From the NCBI GenBank assembly GCA_964424205.1, contig CAYRIF010000084.1:1-12972 (forward strand): a stretch of DNA of 12,972 bases. Direction: 5' to 3'. Both the position numbers and the translations under genes were made by a program. The DNA comes from CAYRIF01 sp964424205. GTDB taxonomy: Bacteria > Bacteroidota > Bacteroidia > Cytophagales > Cyclobacteriaceae. Positions 1 to 6,562 of this stretch are shown one piece after another (position 1 is the stretch's first letter; each line of letters begins with the position of its first letter). A model generated the notes under the pieces. It saw only the letters and a list, made by a program, of their open reading frames with translations. It ran no database searches and was not told the DNA's origin.

Positions 1-351
1 TTCTATTCGGGTCAGGTTAAAAATAATTCCTTCTGCGCCGCTATTCAATACTTCCAATGCTTTGATATTTGCAGCATTTTCATTTTCGACAATAACCTCT
101 TGATAATTAATCCATTTACGGGAGGCATAAGCGGCGTCACTTCTGTTGGCAAAATTATTTTGGTATTGTTTTAAATAATCAAGCCCCTCCAAATCATCCT
201 GCGTATAAAAAGGTGCGAGTTTTATCCCTTCTGCCTCCCAAGAAAGCGATTCAAATTCCTCTCCCTTCAAATCTGCTTTCACCTTTTCGACCCAAGTACT
301 TTGGTCCACTGCGTTAAAATCTTCAAACAAATTTGTGTTGTCTTCTTTCAT
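1..351 (-). CDS. mutA: Methylmalonyl-CoA mutase small (beta) subunit, N-terminal part, cut by the window edge
   Basis: I translated this from the reverse strand: an ATG at 351-349 opens 117 codons with no stop, ending exactly in frame at base 1. The N-terminus is rich in acidic residues. It continues with W20-V-E-K-V-K-A-D-L-K-G30, a W38-E-A-E-G-I-K-L-A-P-F-Y-T50 stretch and R79-K-W-I-N. This pattern (a 'W..kv..dLKG' helix, then '.eGi...P.Y..dD') is the usual start of the MutA/MutB family. The soluble enzyme interconverts (R)-methylmalonyl-CoA and succinyl-CoA with adenosylcobalamin; the small subunit supports the B12-binding large subunit (MutB). mutB would be expected downstream, beyond the left edge. 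The usual full length is several hundred residues, so only the beginning is present. A single-gene mutase of the same superfamily is the main alternative, but the acidic short N-terminus fits the small subunit better. Confidence 0.8.
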   Translation of the reverse strand, partial: MKEDNTNLFEDFNAVDQSTWVEKVKADLKGEEFESLSWEAEGIKLAPFYTQDDLEGLDYLKQYQNNFANRSDAAYASRKWINYQEVIVENENAANIKALEVLNSGAEGIIFNLTRIE

Positions 352-452
352 TCTATTGGTAAAAATAAACTTTTGACAAATGATTTTCTATATAACCATA
401 CAAATTTCAGTAAAAAATTATCAAATGAGCTTCAGCAATATTGAAGTTTTAA

Positions 453-460
453 TACCTTTG
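453..460 (+). promoter_or_regulatory. Bacteroidetes-type -7 promoter element TACCTTTG for secreted protein A
   Basis: TACCTTTG matches the Bacteroidetes sigma-ABfr -7 consensus TAnnTTTG exactly and lies 33 bases before the ATG at 494. No clean TTTG -33 box is visible at the expected distance; TTCA at 431-434 is the nearest. The position favours translation from 494 over the in-frame ATG at 380, which lies upstream of this promoter. Confidence 0.5.
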
Positions 461-493
461 TATCACCAGAGACGCCTTGAACCTTCTATTGTT

Positions 494-1525
494 ATGAAAA
501 AAGTATTGCTGTTTATATTACTATGTTTTGTGCCATCTCTTTCAAATGCGCAAAAAGTTAAGTTTAAACGTATTGATGTTCCTGTATCGTATGTTGAGCT
601 CCCCTCTAGTCCCATTTTAGATCCAGCGCTTCGAACATATTCTGTAACCATAGAATCCGATTCTTATGTGGCACCAGGTATTGTTTTAGAAGGGTTTAAG
701 AAAGTACCTAAGGAAGGAACAATTGATGTTATGATGAAGATTAATAAATCATTTATTACTGCACACACGATTGAAAACACAGAGCAGTTTAAAAAAGACA
801 AAGATGGAAAACTGATAAGTCAAGGATTTATTTCTAATATACTAATAGTTTACACTACTGACGGTGGCTATTCTATTACCTCTCCATCCGAAAAAGAATC
901 CAAGTTTATTGAATTTGGGAAAAAAGAGCAAGTTTATTCCAAAGACAAATTACCCACTTTTTATCATCGCGAAAAAGCAGAAGCGTATTTCAATAAAAAT
1001 GGAAGTAAAATAATAAAGGAAATCCATGAAGAATTTGTAGCGTCCATTGCTTCAGCGGTTAACTTTAATATTAATACGCATTATGGGTATCAAATTCCGA
1101 AAACCAATTATGTAACATCATTCTTAGTATTGAAATCTGACAGTCATCCTGAATTTACTAATTATAAAGCAGCTGCAAATAGCATAAAAAAAGTGTTTCT
1201 TAAAATGAGATATAGTGACCCTATCAATCCTTTAAGAGAAGAAATAAAGCCGATAATTGCTTACTATAAAGACGTCATCGCAAAATATTCTGGAAATAAA
1301 AAACCTGACAAGAAAATGCGTTCCGCAAGCTACTATAATATTGGCAACATCTATTATAATTTAGACATGCCAAATGAGTCCATTATTTATGGTCAAAAAA
1401 TAATTGAAAATGGTGTCAATAAAGGAAAGGGGAAATTTATGATTCGTCTAGCAGAAAAACTAGAAAAATCCCTTTCTATAAATCAAACAGACAGTAGACA
1501 TATGCCTGTTGAAACCATAAAGTAG
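494..1525 (+). CDS. Secreted protein A, TPR-like C-terminus, unknown function
   Basis: The frame is open from 380, but I choose the ATG at 494 (343 aa). It begins with a classic signal peptide, M-K-K then a hydrophobic core and S-L-S-N-A|Q, with cleavage after A19, and it lies just after a TAnnTTTG promoter element. The mature protein has a beta-rich N-terminal half (about residues 22-150), a helical middle (about 155-190) and a helix pair at about 276-305 (S-Y-Y-N-I-G-N-I-Y-Y-N-L-D-M-P-N-E-S) that resembles one tetratricopeptide repeat. There is no lipobox and no membrane segment after the signal, so it is probably periplasmic or exported. I do not recognise a named family. Order and spacing of elements match the first ~345 residues of protein B at 6563-8164 (for example E249-E-I-K-P-I-I-A-Y-Y-K here and L250-E-I-K-K-S-I-T-I-F-K there), so the two are likely distant paralogues. 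It stands alone in its transcription unit. Confidence 0.75.
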   Translation: MKKVLLFILLCFVPSLSNAQKVKFKRIDVPVSYVELPSSPILDPALRTYSVTIESDSYVAPGIVLEGFKKVPKEGTIDVMMKINKSFITAHTIENTEQFKKDKDGKLISQGFISNILIVYTTDGGYSITSPSEKESKFIEFGKKEQVYSKDKLPTFYHREKAEAYFNKNGSKIIKEIHEEFVASIASAVNFNINTHYGYQIPKTNYVTSFLVLKSDSHPEFTNYKAAANSIKKVFLKMRYSDPINPLREEIKPIIAYYKDVIAKYSGNKKPDKKMRSASYYNIGNIYYNLDMPNESIIYGQKIIENGVNKGKGKFMIRLAEKLEKSLSINQTDSRHMPVETIK

Positions 1526-1841
1526 CATCGTCGGTCGGTACAATACATGCTCAATGTAAACAGGATTCTTGCTTAAAATCAATCTAGTGATAAATGCGTT
1601 AAACAGAGTAGTGGATTTTGAGTCGGGACACGGCAAAAAACTTTACGTACGGTCGGTACAGAATATTTTTTTAGAGATGGCACAAAATATACTTTAGATA
1701 ACCTGTAGACTTTATATAACGCTAGTTAAAATTCTAGAACAGCATGTGCCTATTGGGTTAGGAATGTTTGTAAAGCCTATTTGTTAGAAAATTTTTGCTT
1801 TACTACAGAATCAAAAAATAATTCCTATCTTGTGCCATAAT
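1526..1841. other. Gene-free stretch of 316 bases with an 11-base direct repeat
   Basis: All frames on the plus strand are broken by stops before the ATG at 1842. No tRNA-like fold, hairpin terminator or recognisable coding remnant is visible. The stretch holds two copies of CGGTCGGTACA (see the repeat entry) in otherwise AT-rich DNA. TATCTTG at 1826-1832 resembles a -7 element missing one T just before the transporter start, but the leader would be only a few bases and no TTTG box lies at the right spacing, so I do not call it a promoter. Confidence 0.5.
1532..1660. repeat. Two direct copies of CGGTCGGTACA, 107 bases apart
   Basis: Copy 1 occupies 1532-1542 and copy 2 occupies 1650-1660; both are identical over 11 bases. 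They sit in a gene-free region between protein A and the transporter. Copy 2 extends leftwards to read GTACGGTCGGTAC, with GTAC at both ends. The flanks of the two copies otherwise differ. They could be a protein-binding site, the ends of a small vanished element, or chance. Confidence 0.4.
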
Positions 1842-2774
1842 ATGGAGAAACACTTATCTGAATTGCACTTAGACTTTTCTGATGATAGCCTCTTGGCAAT
1901 GAATCTGGCATTGGCTTTTATCATGTTTGGCGTTTCGCTTTCACTGAAAAAAGAAAGTTTCAAAGAGCTGAGCGCAAATCCTAAAGCTGTTTTAACAGGC
2001 ATGACGGCGCAGTTTTTATTGCTCCCTGCCGCTACTTTTCTATTGATTTGGTTTCTTGAGCCATTGCCTGGGTTGGCACTTGGCATGTTATTAGTAGCTT
2101 CCTGCCCTGGTGGTAATGTCTCTAATTTCTTTTCATATGTAGCCAAAGGAAACCTCGCATTATCTGTTACGCTAACCGCAATTGCAACACTTCTGGCAGT
2201 GGTCTTGATGCCACTTAATTTTAAATTCTGGAGTGGATTACTCCCTGAAACGTCTGGTTCCATCATTAATATTGGGTTGGATTTTTTCAAAATGGCTAAA
2301 TCCGTCTTTTTAATCTTGGTGCTGCCTCTCATCGCTGGAATATTCTTTGCGCAGAAATTTCCAAAGTTGACGTTGAAGATTAGCAAACCCGTTAAAATTA
2401 TTTCTTTTTTTATTTTAGTTGCTTTCATCGTCGTAGCATTTTCCAACAATATCGAAATCTTTCGTAAGTACATCCACTATGTCATTTACCTGGTGTTAAT
2501 CCATAACGTGATGGCAATTTTGCTTGGCTACTATTTTGCAAAAGCATTGGGAAACTCGGAGGCTGATTGTAAAGCAATATCGTTAGAAACTGGGATTCAA
2601 AATTCTGGATTGGGACTCGTTATTATTTTTACCTTTTTTGGTGGCAACGGCCCCATGTCATTAATTGCAGGCTGGTGGGGAATATGGGATATCTTCACGG
2701 GGCTAATTATTGCCAATATTTTTGCCAATCAGCATAAGATTCTTGCGCCGATAAAAGCGATTTTCAAACGATGA
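1842..2774 (+). CDS. Bile acid:sodium symporter (BASS/SBF) family transporter
   Basis: The protein has 310 residues from the ATG at 1842; a TTG at 1830 would add only four residues and is less likely. It is hydrophobic throughout, with about nine or ten membrane segments expected. Two family signatures are clear: S87-C-P-G-G-N-V-S-N-F-F-S-Y at residues 87-99, and E249-T-G-I-Q-N-S-G-L at 249-257. The E..x3..QN pattern corresponds to the sodium-binding crossover helix known from bacterial ASBT homologues. The family moves organic anions such as bile acids, pantoate or keto acids together with Na+ across the inner membrane. The substrate here cannot be read from sequence, and a marine or environmental member need not transport bile acids. 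Its stop codon overlaps the start of the acyltransferase (ATGA at 2771-2774), indicating translational coupling. Length is normal and no damage is seen. Confidence 0.9.
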   Translation: MEKHLSELHLDFSDDSLLAMNLALAFIMFGVSLSLKKESFKELSANPKAVLTGMTAQFLLLPAATFLLIWFLEPLPGLALGMLLVASCPGGNVSNFFSYVAKGNLALSVTLTAIATLLAVVLMPLNFKFWSGLLPETSGSIINIGLDFFKMAKSVFLILVLPLIAGIFFAQKFPKLTLKISKPVKIISFFILVAFIVVAFSNNIEIFRKYIHYVIYLVLIHNVMAILLGYYFAKALGNSEADCKAISLETGIQNSGLGLVIIFTFFGGNGPMSLIAGWWGIWDIFTGLIIANIFANQHKILAPIKAIFKR

Positions 2775-3886
2775 ATAAGCTCTTTTCACGCGTTTTTTAT
2801 TGGGTGTTAAAAAAGTACGCTTCCTTAGCACTTCATGTGTACTTTAAAAAAGTACAAGTTGTTGGCAAAGAAAATATGCCTAAAAATGCCCCTATTATTA
2901 TAGCGGCAAATCATCAAAATGCCTTTTTGGATGCCATGTTAATCGCCTCCTTTCTTGGTAGGAAGCCGTACTTTTTGACACAAGCAGGCGTATTTAAAAA
3001 CAAACTCGCCAACCGATTTTTGAGAAGCTTAAATATGATACCTATCTATCGGTTTAGGGATGGTATGGGCAATATGAAAAAAAATGATCAGGTACTGGAA
3101 ACATGCACAAATCTGCTGCTTGACAATCAGGCAATATTGATTTTTCCCGAAGGAAATCATGACCTGCGCTGGATGTTGCGCCCACTACAAAAAGGCATAA
3201 CTAGAATGCTTTTCGCCGCCGAAAATGAAAGGGGTTTTGGGCTGGGCAGCAAGGTGGTTCCCGTTGGGATTCAGTATGAATCTCATTCCAAATTCAGAAG
3301 TAAAGTATTACTTACTGTCGGAAATTCCATTAAAACTTGTGACTATAAAAAAGACTATCTGACCGATGAAAAACTTGGCGCTAAAAACCTATTGGCTCAT
3401 CTTAAATCAAGTATCCAATCAATGATTGTAGATGTCGAGCCTGCAAAATCTTATGATGAAATTGTTGATCAATGGCGCTCCATGCGTACCATTTATGATG
3501 ATTTAGCTGTACAGTTGGAAGAAGATAAAAGGTTAATAGCTGCTATAAAAAGTGGGGAATATATACCGGAAAAAAAGGAGATTATGCCTCCTTCATTCGT
3601 CTCCAAAATTTTAAAAATCGTTTTCTTTCCGATTACATTTTATGTTTGGGTAAATCATCTCGTTCCAATTTATACAATCAAATACACACTGAAAAAACTC
3701 ATAGAAGACCAAGCCTTTGTTGGTTCACTGAAACTCGCCATTGGTATGTTTTTAACGCCCCCAGTTTATCTTTTTCAAACTTGGGTCTTCTATCTAATCT
3801 CTGGAAGCGTACACTATAGTTTATTATATTTTATTTCGTTGCCTTTGACTGGATTAATCTATCTTTTGTATCGGGATACAAAGTAA
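2771..3886 (+). CDS. PlsC-type lysophospholipid / glycerol-3-phosphate acyltransferase with HX5D motif
   Basis: 371 residues, starting in the ATGA overlap with the transporter gene. The acyltransferase core is readable: motif I is N47-H-Q-N-A-F-L-D54, with five residues between H48 and D54 rather than the four of standard PlsC; motif II is P91-I-Y-R94; motif III is F125-P-E-G-N-H-D131; motif IV is V163-P-V-G-I-Q. An HX5D motif together with an F-P-E-G-x-H-D element recalls the yeast Sct1/Gpt2 glycerol-3-phosphate acyltransferase branch. The enzyme probably esterifies an acyl chain onto a glycerophosphate or lysophospholipid at the inner face of the cytoplasmic membrane. After about residue 275 the chain becomes hydrophobic, with about three membrane-associated segments at the C-terminus, which anchors it. 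The acceptor (sn-1 or sn-2) and acyl donor are not readable. The next gene is convergent, 17 bases away, with no hairpin between them. Confidence 0.85.
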   Translation: MNKLFSRVFYWVLKKYASLALHVYFKKVQVVGKENMPKNAPIIIAANHQNAFLDAMLIASFLGRKPYFLTQAGVFKNKLANRFLRSLNMIPIYRFRDGMGNMKKNDQVLETCTNLLLDNQAILIFPEGNHDLRWMLRPLQKGITRMLFAAENERGFGLGSKVVPVGIQYESHSKFRSKVLLTVGNSIKTCDYKKDYLTDEKLGAKNLLAHLKSSIQSMIVDVEPAKSYDEIVDQWRSMRTIYDDLAVQLEEDKRLIAAIKSGEYIPEKKEIMPPSFVSKILKIVFFPITFYVWVNHLVPIYTIKYTLKKLIEDQAFVGSLKLAIGMFLTPPVYLFQTWVFYLISGSVHYSLLYFISLPLTGLIYLLYRDTK

Positions 3887-3903
3887 AAGGTATTCCTGTT
3901 TTC

Positions 3904-4347
3904 TTAGCGCACCACCCAAATACTGATGAGCCCTGTTGATTTGTCAATGTTAAATTCAATATTTTTTATTGCTAACGACTGGACTTCTGTAAAGTCACAG
4001 CAATCCCCTTTTTTTCTTTCAACATCAACTTTTAAATCAAAGATCAGCTCATCGGCAATATTAATGGTATAATGAATCTTCTGGGTTTTCCAACCTAGCC
4101 CCAGTAACCTGATGGTATTTCTACCACCTTCACCAATAAAGCTATAGGGTACTTCTTTGTCTTCTTGAGTCTTAATACTTATTTGATTCTCACTAAAAGT
4201 CCCATTGGTGAAAAGGTTTTCCTTCGTTTGCTTGTCTAATATTTCAAACTCAAATAGTGGTGCTGGAGTAACGCACTCAACATCTTTACACCTGTCACAA
4301 CTAGAAAAGAAGGCAATCAATAAAACTAATGTTATAATCTTTTTCAT
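3904..4347 (-). CDS. Small lipoprotein, unknown function
   Basis: 147 residues from the ATG at 4347. The N-terminus is a lipoprotein signal: M-K-K, a hydrophobic core, then F-F-S-S-C17, with C17 the likely lipidated cysteine. Two more cysteines follow closely (C20 and C25), and a C-C pair lies near residue 115 (G-D-C-C-D-F). The body looks like a beta sandwich, with F-E-F-E-I-L-D-K-Q-T-K-E-N-L-F-T-N-G at about 32-49. That 'D..T.enLF.ng.f' pattern is one I have seen in uncharacterised Bacteroidetes lipoproteins, but I cannot attach a function to it. It is the last gene of the minus-strand run, 6 bases after the barrel gene, so it is probably co-transcribed with the barrel and the two LVIVD lipoproteins. 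Confidence 0.7.
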   Translation of the reverse strand: MKKIITLVLLIAFFSSCDRCKDVECVTPAPLFEFEILDKQTKENLFTNGTFSENQISIKTQEDKEVPYSFIGEGGRNTIRLLGLGWKTQKIHYTINIADELIFDLKVDVERKKGDCCDFTEVQSLAIKNIEFNIDKSTGLISIWVVR

Positions 4348-4353
4348 ATTTAG

Positions 4354-5097
4354 TTATTTCAAAACAAATCCAACCTTAAACCCTAAAGAAAAAGCGGCGG
4401 CTGTAAAATTCTCGAACTCCTTTCTCCGTAACCCTCTATTTTCTGCCCTTGATATTAACACTCTTTTCTCTGATTCAGAAGCCCCATTAATTTTGAAGGC
4501 ATGTGTTTGATACCCTAAACCAAAGTAATAATCAATGACAATGCTTTCTCTGTATATTCGCTGTACACCAAATTTGAAAAGCAGCCCAACCAGATTCTCC
4601 CTTAAATCGTAATCCACCCTTTTAAAATATTCGCACCCTGCGCCACAGTCTAACCTAAGTGTTTTCTCTTTTTCAGTGATTACATGCCCAAACATAATCT
4701 TTGGCGCTATATAAATTCCCTTCCTACTAAATGCTTTAAAATCAAGATAATGCCTCAACTCACTGTGAAGTTGAAAGCCAGTATATTTATCGTTAATAGG
4801 GTCAATACCTAAGCTGCTCCCATCAAGGTTTGTCAAATAATCAATTTGGTGCTCTAAATATAATGTGGGCTTTAGGCGATGCTCCAGCGAAAAAGAAATA
4901 GCACTAAAATGCCTAAAAGGAGAAAGCAAGTCCATTTTTAGAATCGCTTTTGGTGGTGATGTTGGCGCTCTGTAAAATAGGGTATCACTGAAATATTGCG
5001 CATTCGCTGCAACGGAAGTCAGGACAAATACACTGAGTATTAAAAATTTCTTTCCATAACTGGCTGTTGAACTTTTTGCTGCTGGTTTAGTTGACAT
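4354..5097 (-). CDS. Probable outer-membrane beta-barrel protein
   Basis: 247 residues from the ATG at 5097, which lies inside the end of the upstream gene (11-base overlap). A hydrophilic leader of about 15 residues precedes K16-K-F-L-I-L-S-V-F-V-L and the cleavage site A-A-N-A33|Q34, so it is secreted but not lipidated. The mature part has alternating amphipathic strands rich in tyrosine, histidine and phenylalanine (for example S-L-E-H-R-L-K-P-T-L-Y-L-E-H-Q-I-D-Y), and the last strand is A-A-A-F-S-L-G-F-K-V-G-F-V-L-K, glycine- and aromatic-rich as in small barrels. The family resembles the opacity / DUF3575-like proteins in general form, but I cannot assign it. No Shine-Dalgarno sequence is seen, so expression may depend on coupling to the upstream lipoprotein gene. 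The long n-region of the signal peptide is slightly unusual; no closer in-frame ATG exists. Confidence 0.65.
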   Translation of the reverse strand: MSTKPAAKSSTASYGKKFLILSVFVLTSVAANAQYFSDTLFYRAPTSPPKAILKMDLLSPFRHFSAISFSLEHRLKPTLYLEHQIDYLTNLDGSSLGIDPINDKYTGFQLHSELRHYLDFKAFSRKGIYIAPKIMFGHVITEKEKTLRLDCGAGCEYFKRVDYDLRENLVGLLFKFGVQRIYRESIVIDYYFGLGYQTHAFKINGASESEKRVLISRAENRGLRRKEFENFTAAAFSLGFKVGFVLK

Positions 5098-5836
5098 CTA
5101 TTTTGCTTAAAAATTTAACATTATCGGCATCCGAGTAATCATATTGATACAGCCCATCTTTCCCAATGACCATGAGGTTTTTGTCAAGTGTAATCACATC
5201 ATAGCCAAAAAATTCTTCAAATACTTTTTTCTCAACTAAAGCATCCGGATTTGTCGCATCAAATTGCTTCATGCCAAACTTTCCCTCACATACAAACAAA
5301 TCATTCCCATCAATGCTCAATCCATGCGGGTTTTGCATCGGGTAGCTTTTCAAAAATTTTGGTGCAGCTAAATTGCTGATGTCAATGACGTCTAGCAGAT
5401 TTGCCCCAACGCTACAATTAGTTCCGCTCCGTAGGGTAACAAATGCCCTGTTTCCTTGCGCCACCACTGGATCACACGAAGTAATATGACTATAGATGGC
5501 TAATTGCTTTAACTTATTAGGGTCGCTAATATCAAAAATATACATCCCGTTCTGTGATCCCACAAACAACGCATCCTTGTAAGGAAAAACGGTCTCTATC
5601 CCAAAACCCAAATGTTGCTTGGTCTTATTCTGTGGATTAGAGGGGTTGCTGATGTCGTATAAGTGTAAGTCCTCGCCATCTACAATGTACAGGCTATTGT
5701 TGGCAATCGTGAACCTTGCCAATGAACCGCCAACTCCCGCGTTTTGTTGCGGCAGCCCGACATCTTTGCTACCTTCATTCGCACATCCTGCAAGTATAAA
5801 TACGACACTGACAAATATGTATATTTTATTTTTCAT
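5087..5836 (-). CDS. LVIVD-repeat beta-propeller lipoprotein, C-terminal-half type
   Basis: The frame is open to 5959, but I place the start at the ATG at 5836 (249 aa). It begins M-K-N-K-I-Y-I-F-V-S and reaches a textbook lipobox L15-A-G-C18, whereas the extra upstream residues show no signal and would overlap the neighbouring gene. The mature chain has repeated blades of the LVIVD type: S-L-Y-I-V-D...L-Y-D-I-S-N-P at about 48-64, A-L-F-V-G...I-F-D-I-S-D-P at about 89-106, D-V-I-D-I-S-N at 149-155, L-F-V-C-E-G...Q-F-D-A-T-N-P at 180-197, and L-M-V-I-G-K-D-G-L-Y-Q-Y-D-Y-S-D at the end. Such repeats form beta-propellers on the cell surface or in the periplasm; no enzymatic role is established. 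In relatives I remember, this sequence is the second half of a single ~430-residue lipoprotein; here the first half is the separate gene 44 bases upstream. It overlaps the barrel gene by 11 bases. Confidence 0.8.
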   Translation of the reverse strand: MKNKIYIFVSVVFILAGCANEGSKDVGLPQQNAGVGGSLARFTIANNSLYIVDGEDLHLYDISNPSNPQNKTKQHLGFGIETVFPYKDALFVGSQNGMYIFDISDPNKLKQLAIYSHITSCDPVVAQGNRAFVTLRSGTNCSVGANLLDVIDISNLAAPKFLKSYPMQNPHGLSIDGNDLFVCEGKFGMKQFDATNPDALVEKKVFEEFFGYDVITLDKNLMVIGKDGLYQYDYSDADNVKFLSKIDVN

Positions 5837-5880
5837 GATTCTTAGTTTTTCAATATGGATGTTATCCCTTTGTAAAGTGG

Positions 5881-6429
5881 TTATTGTCTGTAACATTCTG
5901 GACTGATGAGTGTTGCTTGTTCCCAACCAATCACAATTCCCTTTGAAGCATCTACACATTCAAAATACCCTCCTTCACTTGGCGCTTCCCCATTGTATGG
6001 CACGGCACCTTCTATCCTTTTTACAATGTTGATGGTTTGTGGGTTAATTATTTCTATGGCGACTAAATCTTTATAGTTATCTACATAAAAAATATTACCC
6101 TTTGCTGCTATATCTATATTCCCTGGAATATCAATAAACGACACATTTATTGGAGCAGAAGGGTCACTGTTGTCAATAATATGGATTCCCTTACTACGCT
6201 CATTGATATATAGGTACTGTCCTTTTACATAAATTTTCCCTGGGTTTTCTAAATCCCTAGCTGATTCAATATGAATTGCTTTTACCTCCTCCAAAGAGCC
6301 ATAAATGGGTTTAAGTCCTTCCACTTCTCCTTTCGGAAAATTTATTCCATCACAATCATCGCACGGTCCGCAAGATGATAGAAATATGAAAGACAAGGCA
6401 AAAAAGTATCGTAGTATTTTCTGGTGCAT
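5881..6429 (-). CDS. LVIVD-repeat lipoprotein, N-terminal-half type
   Basis: The frame is open to 6585, but the ATG at 6429 gives a lipoprotein signal, M-H-Q-K-I-L-R then a hydrophobic stretch and L17-S-S-C20, so I use it (182 aa). After the lipid-anchored cysteine comes a cysteine-rich spacer, C20-G-P-C-D-D-C-D. Then follow R58-D-L-E-N-P-G-K-I-Y-V-K-G, Y74-I-N-E-R-S-K-G-I-H-I-I-D-N-S-D-P90, I101-P-G-N-I-D-I-A and a further blade with A-I-E-I-I-N-P130. This is the start of the LVIVD lipoprotein family that normally goes on into more propeller blades. Here it ends soon after G165-I-V-I-G-W-E-Q, and the remaining blades are encoded by the next gene, which has its own signal peptide. It is the first gene of the minus-strand run. 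Its upstream region is shared with protein B; I find no clean TAnnTTTG element for this strand. Confidence 0.78.
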   Translation of the reverse strand: MHQKILRYFFALSFIFLSSCGPCDDCDGINFPKGEVEGLKPIYGSLEEVKAIHIESARDLENPGKIYVKGQYLYINERSKGIHIIDNSDPSAPINVSFIDIPGNIDIAAKGNIFYVDNYKDLVAIEIINPQTINIVKRIEGAVPYNGEAPSEGGYFECVDASKGIVIGWEQATLISPECYRQ

Positions 6430-6507
6430 CGTCGTTGGTTTTTGATAACTATAACCACATGACGTAGGATACTTGCAATTCGTTGCTTCTGTATATTTTT
6501 CTTTCAA

Positions 6508-6539
6508 TTTGTGATATTTTATAAATAGTTTTATCTTAG
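6508..6539 (+). promoter_or_regulatory. Promoter of protein B: TTTG-N20-TATCTTAG
   Basis: TTTG at 6508-6511 is followed, after 20 bases, by TATCTTAG at 6532-6539. The spacing fits the Bacteroidetes consensus TTTG-N19-21-TAnnTTTG, and the -7 box has one mismatch. The ATG of protein B follows at 6563, giving a short leader. An alternative -7 box, TAGTTTTA at 6526-6533, is less well spaced. Confidence 0.5.
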
Positions 6540-6562
6540 CCACTAAATTAACCACGACCGAA

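Noticed and set aside
380..493. N-terminal extension of protein A from an ATG at 380
   Set aside because: It precedes a TAnnTTTG promoter element and would place the signal peptide inside the protein; the ATG at 494 gives a standard signal peptide.
1526..1841. Possible decayed C-terminal region of protein A matching that of protein B
   Set aside because: No frame shows any resemblance to the B C-terminal region, and stops are frequent.
1811..2473. 220-codon minus-strand open frame opposite the BASS transporter
   Set aside because: The plus-strand frame has clear family motifs; the minus frame shows no recognisable domain and is a shadow.
4205..4510. Plus-strand open frame across the small lipoprotein and barrel genes
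   Set aside because: It is antisense to two better-supported genes and has no motif or promoter.
5837..5959. Longer start for the LVIVD C-half gene, which would overlap the upstream gene
   Set aside because: The extra residues show no signal features, while the ATG at 5836 starts a clean lipoprotein signal peptide.
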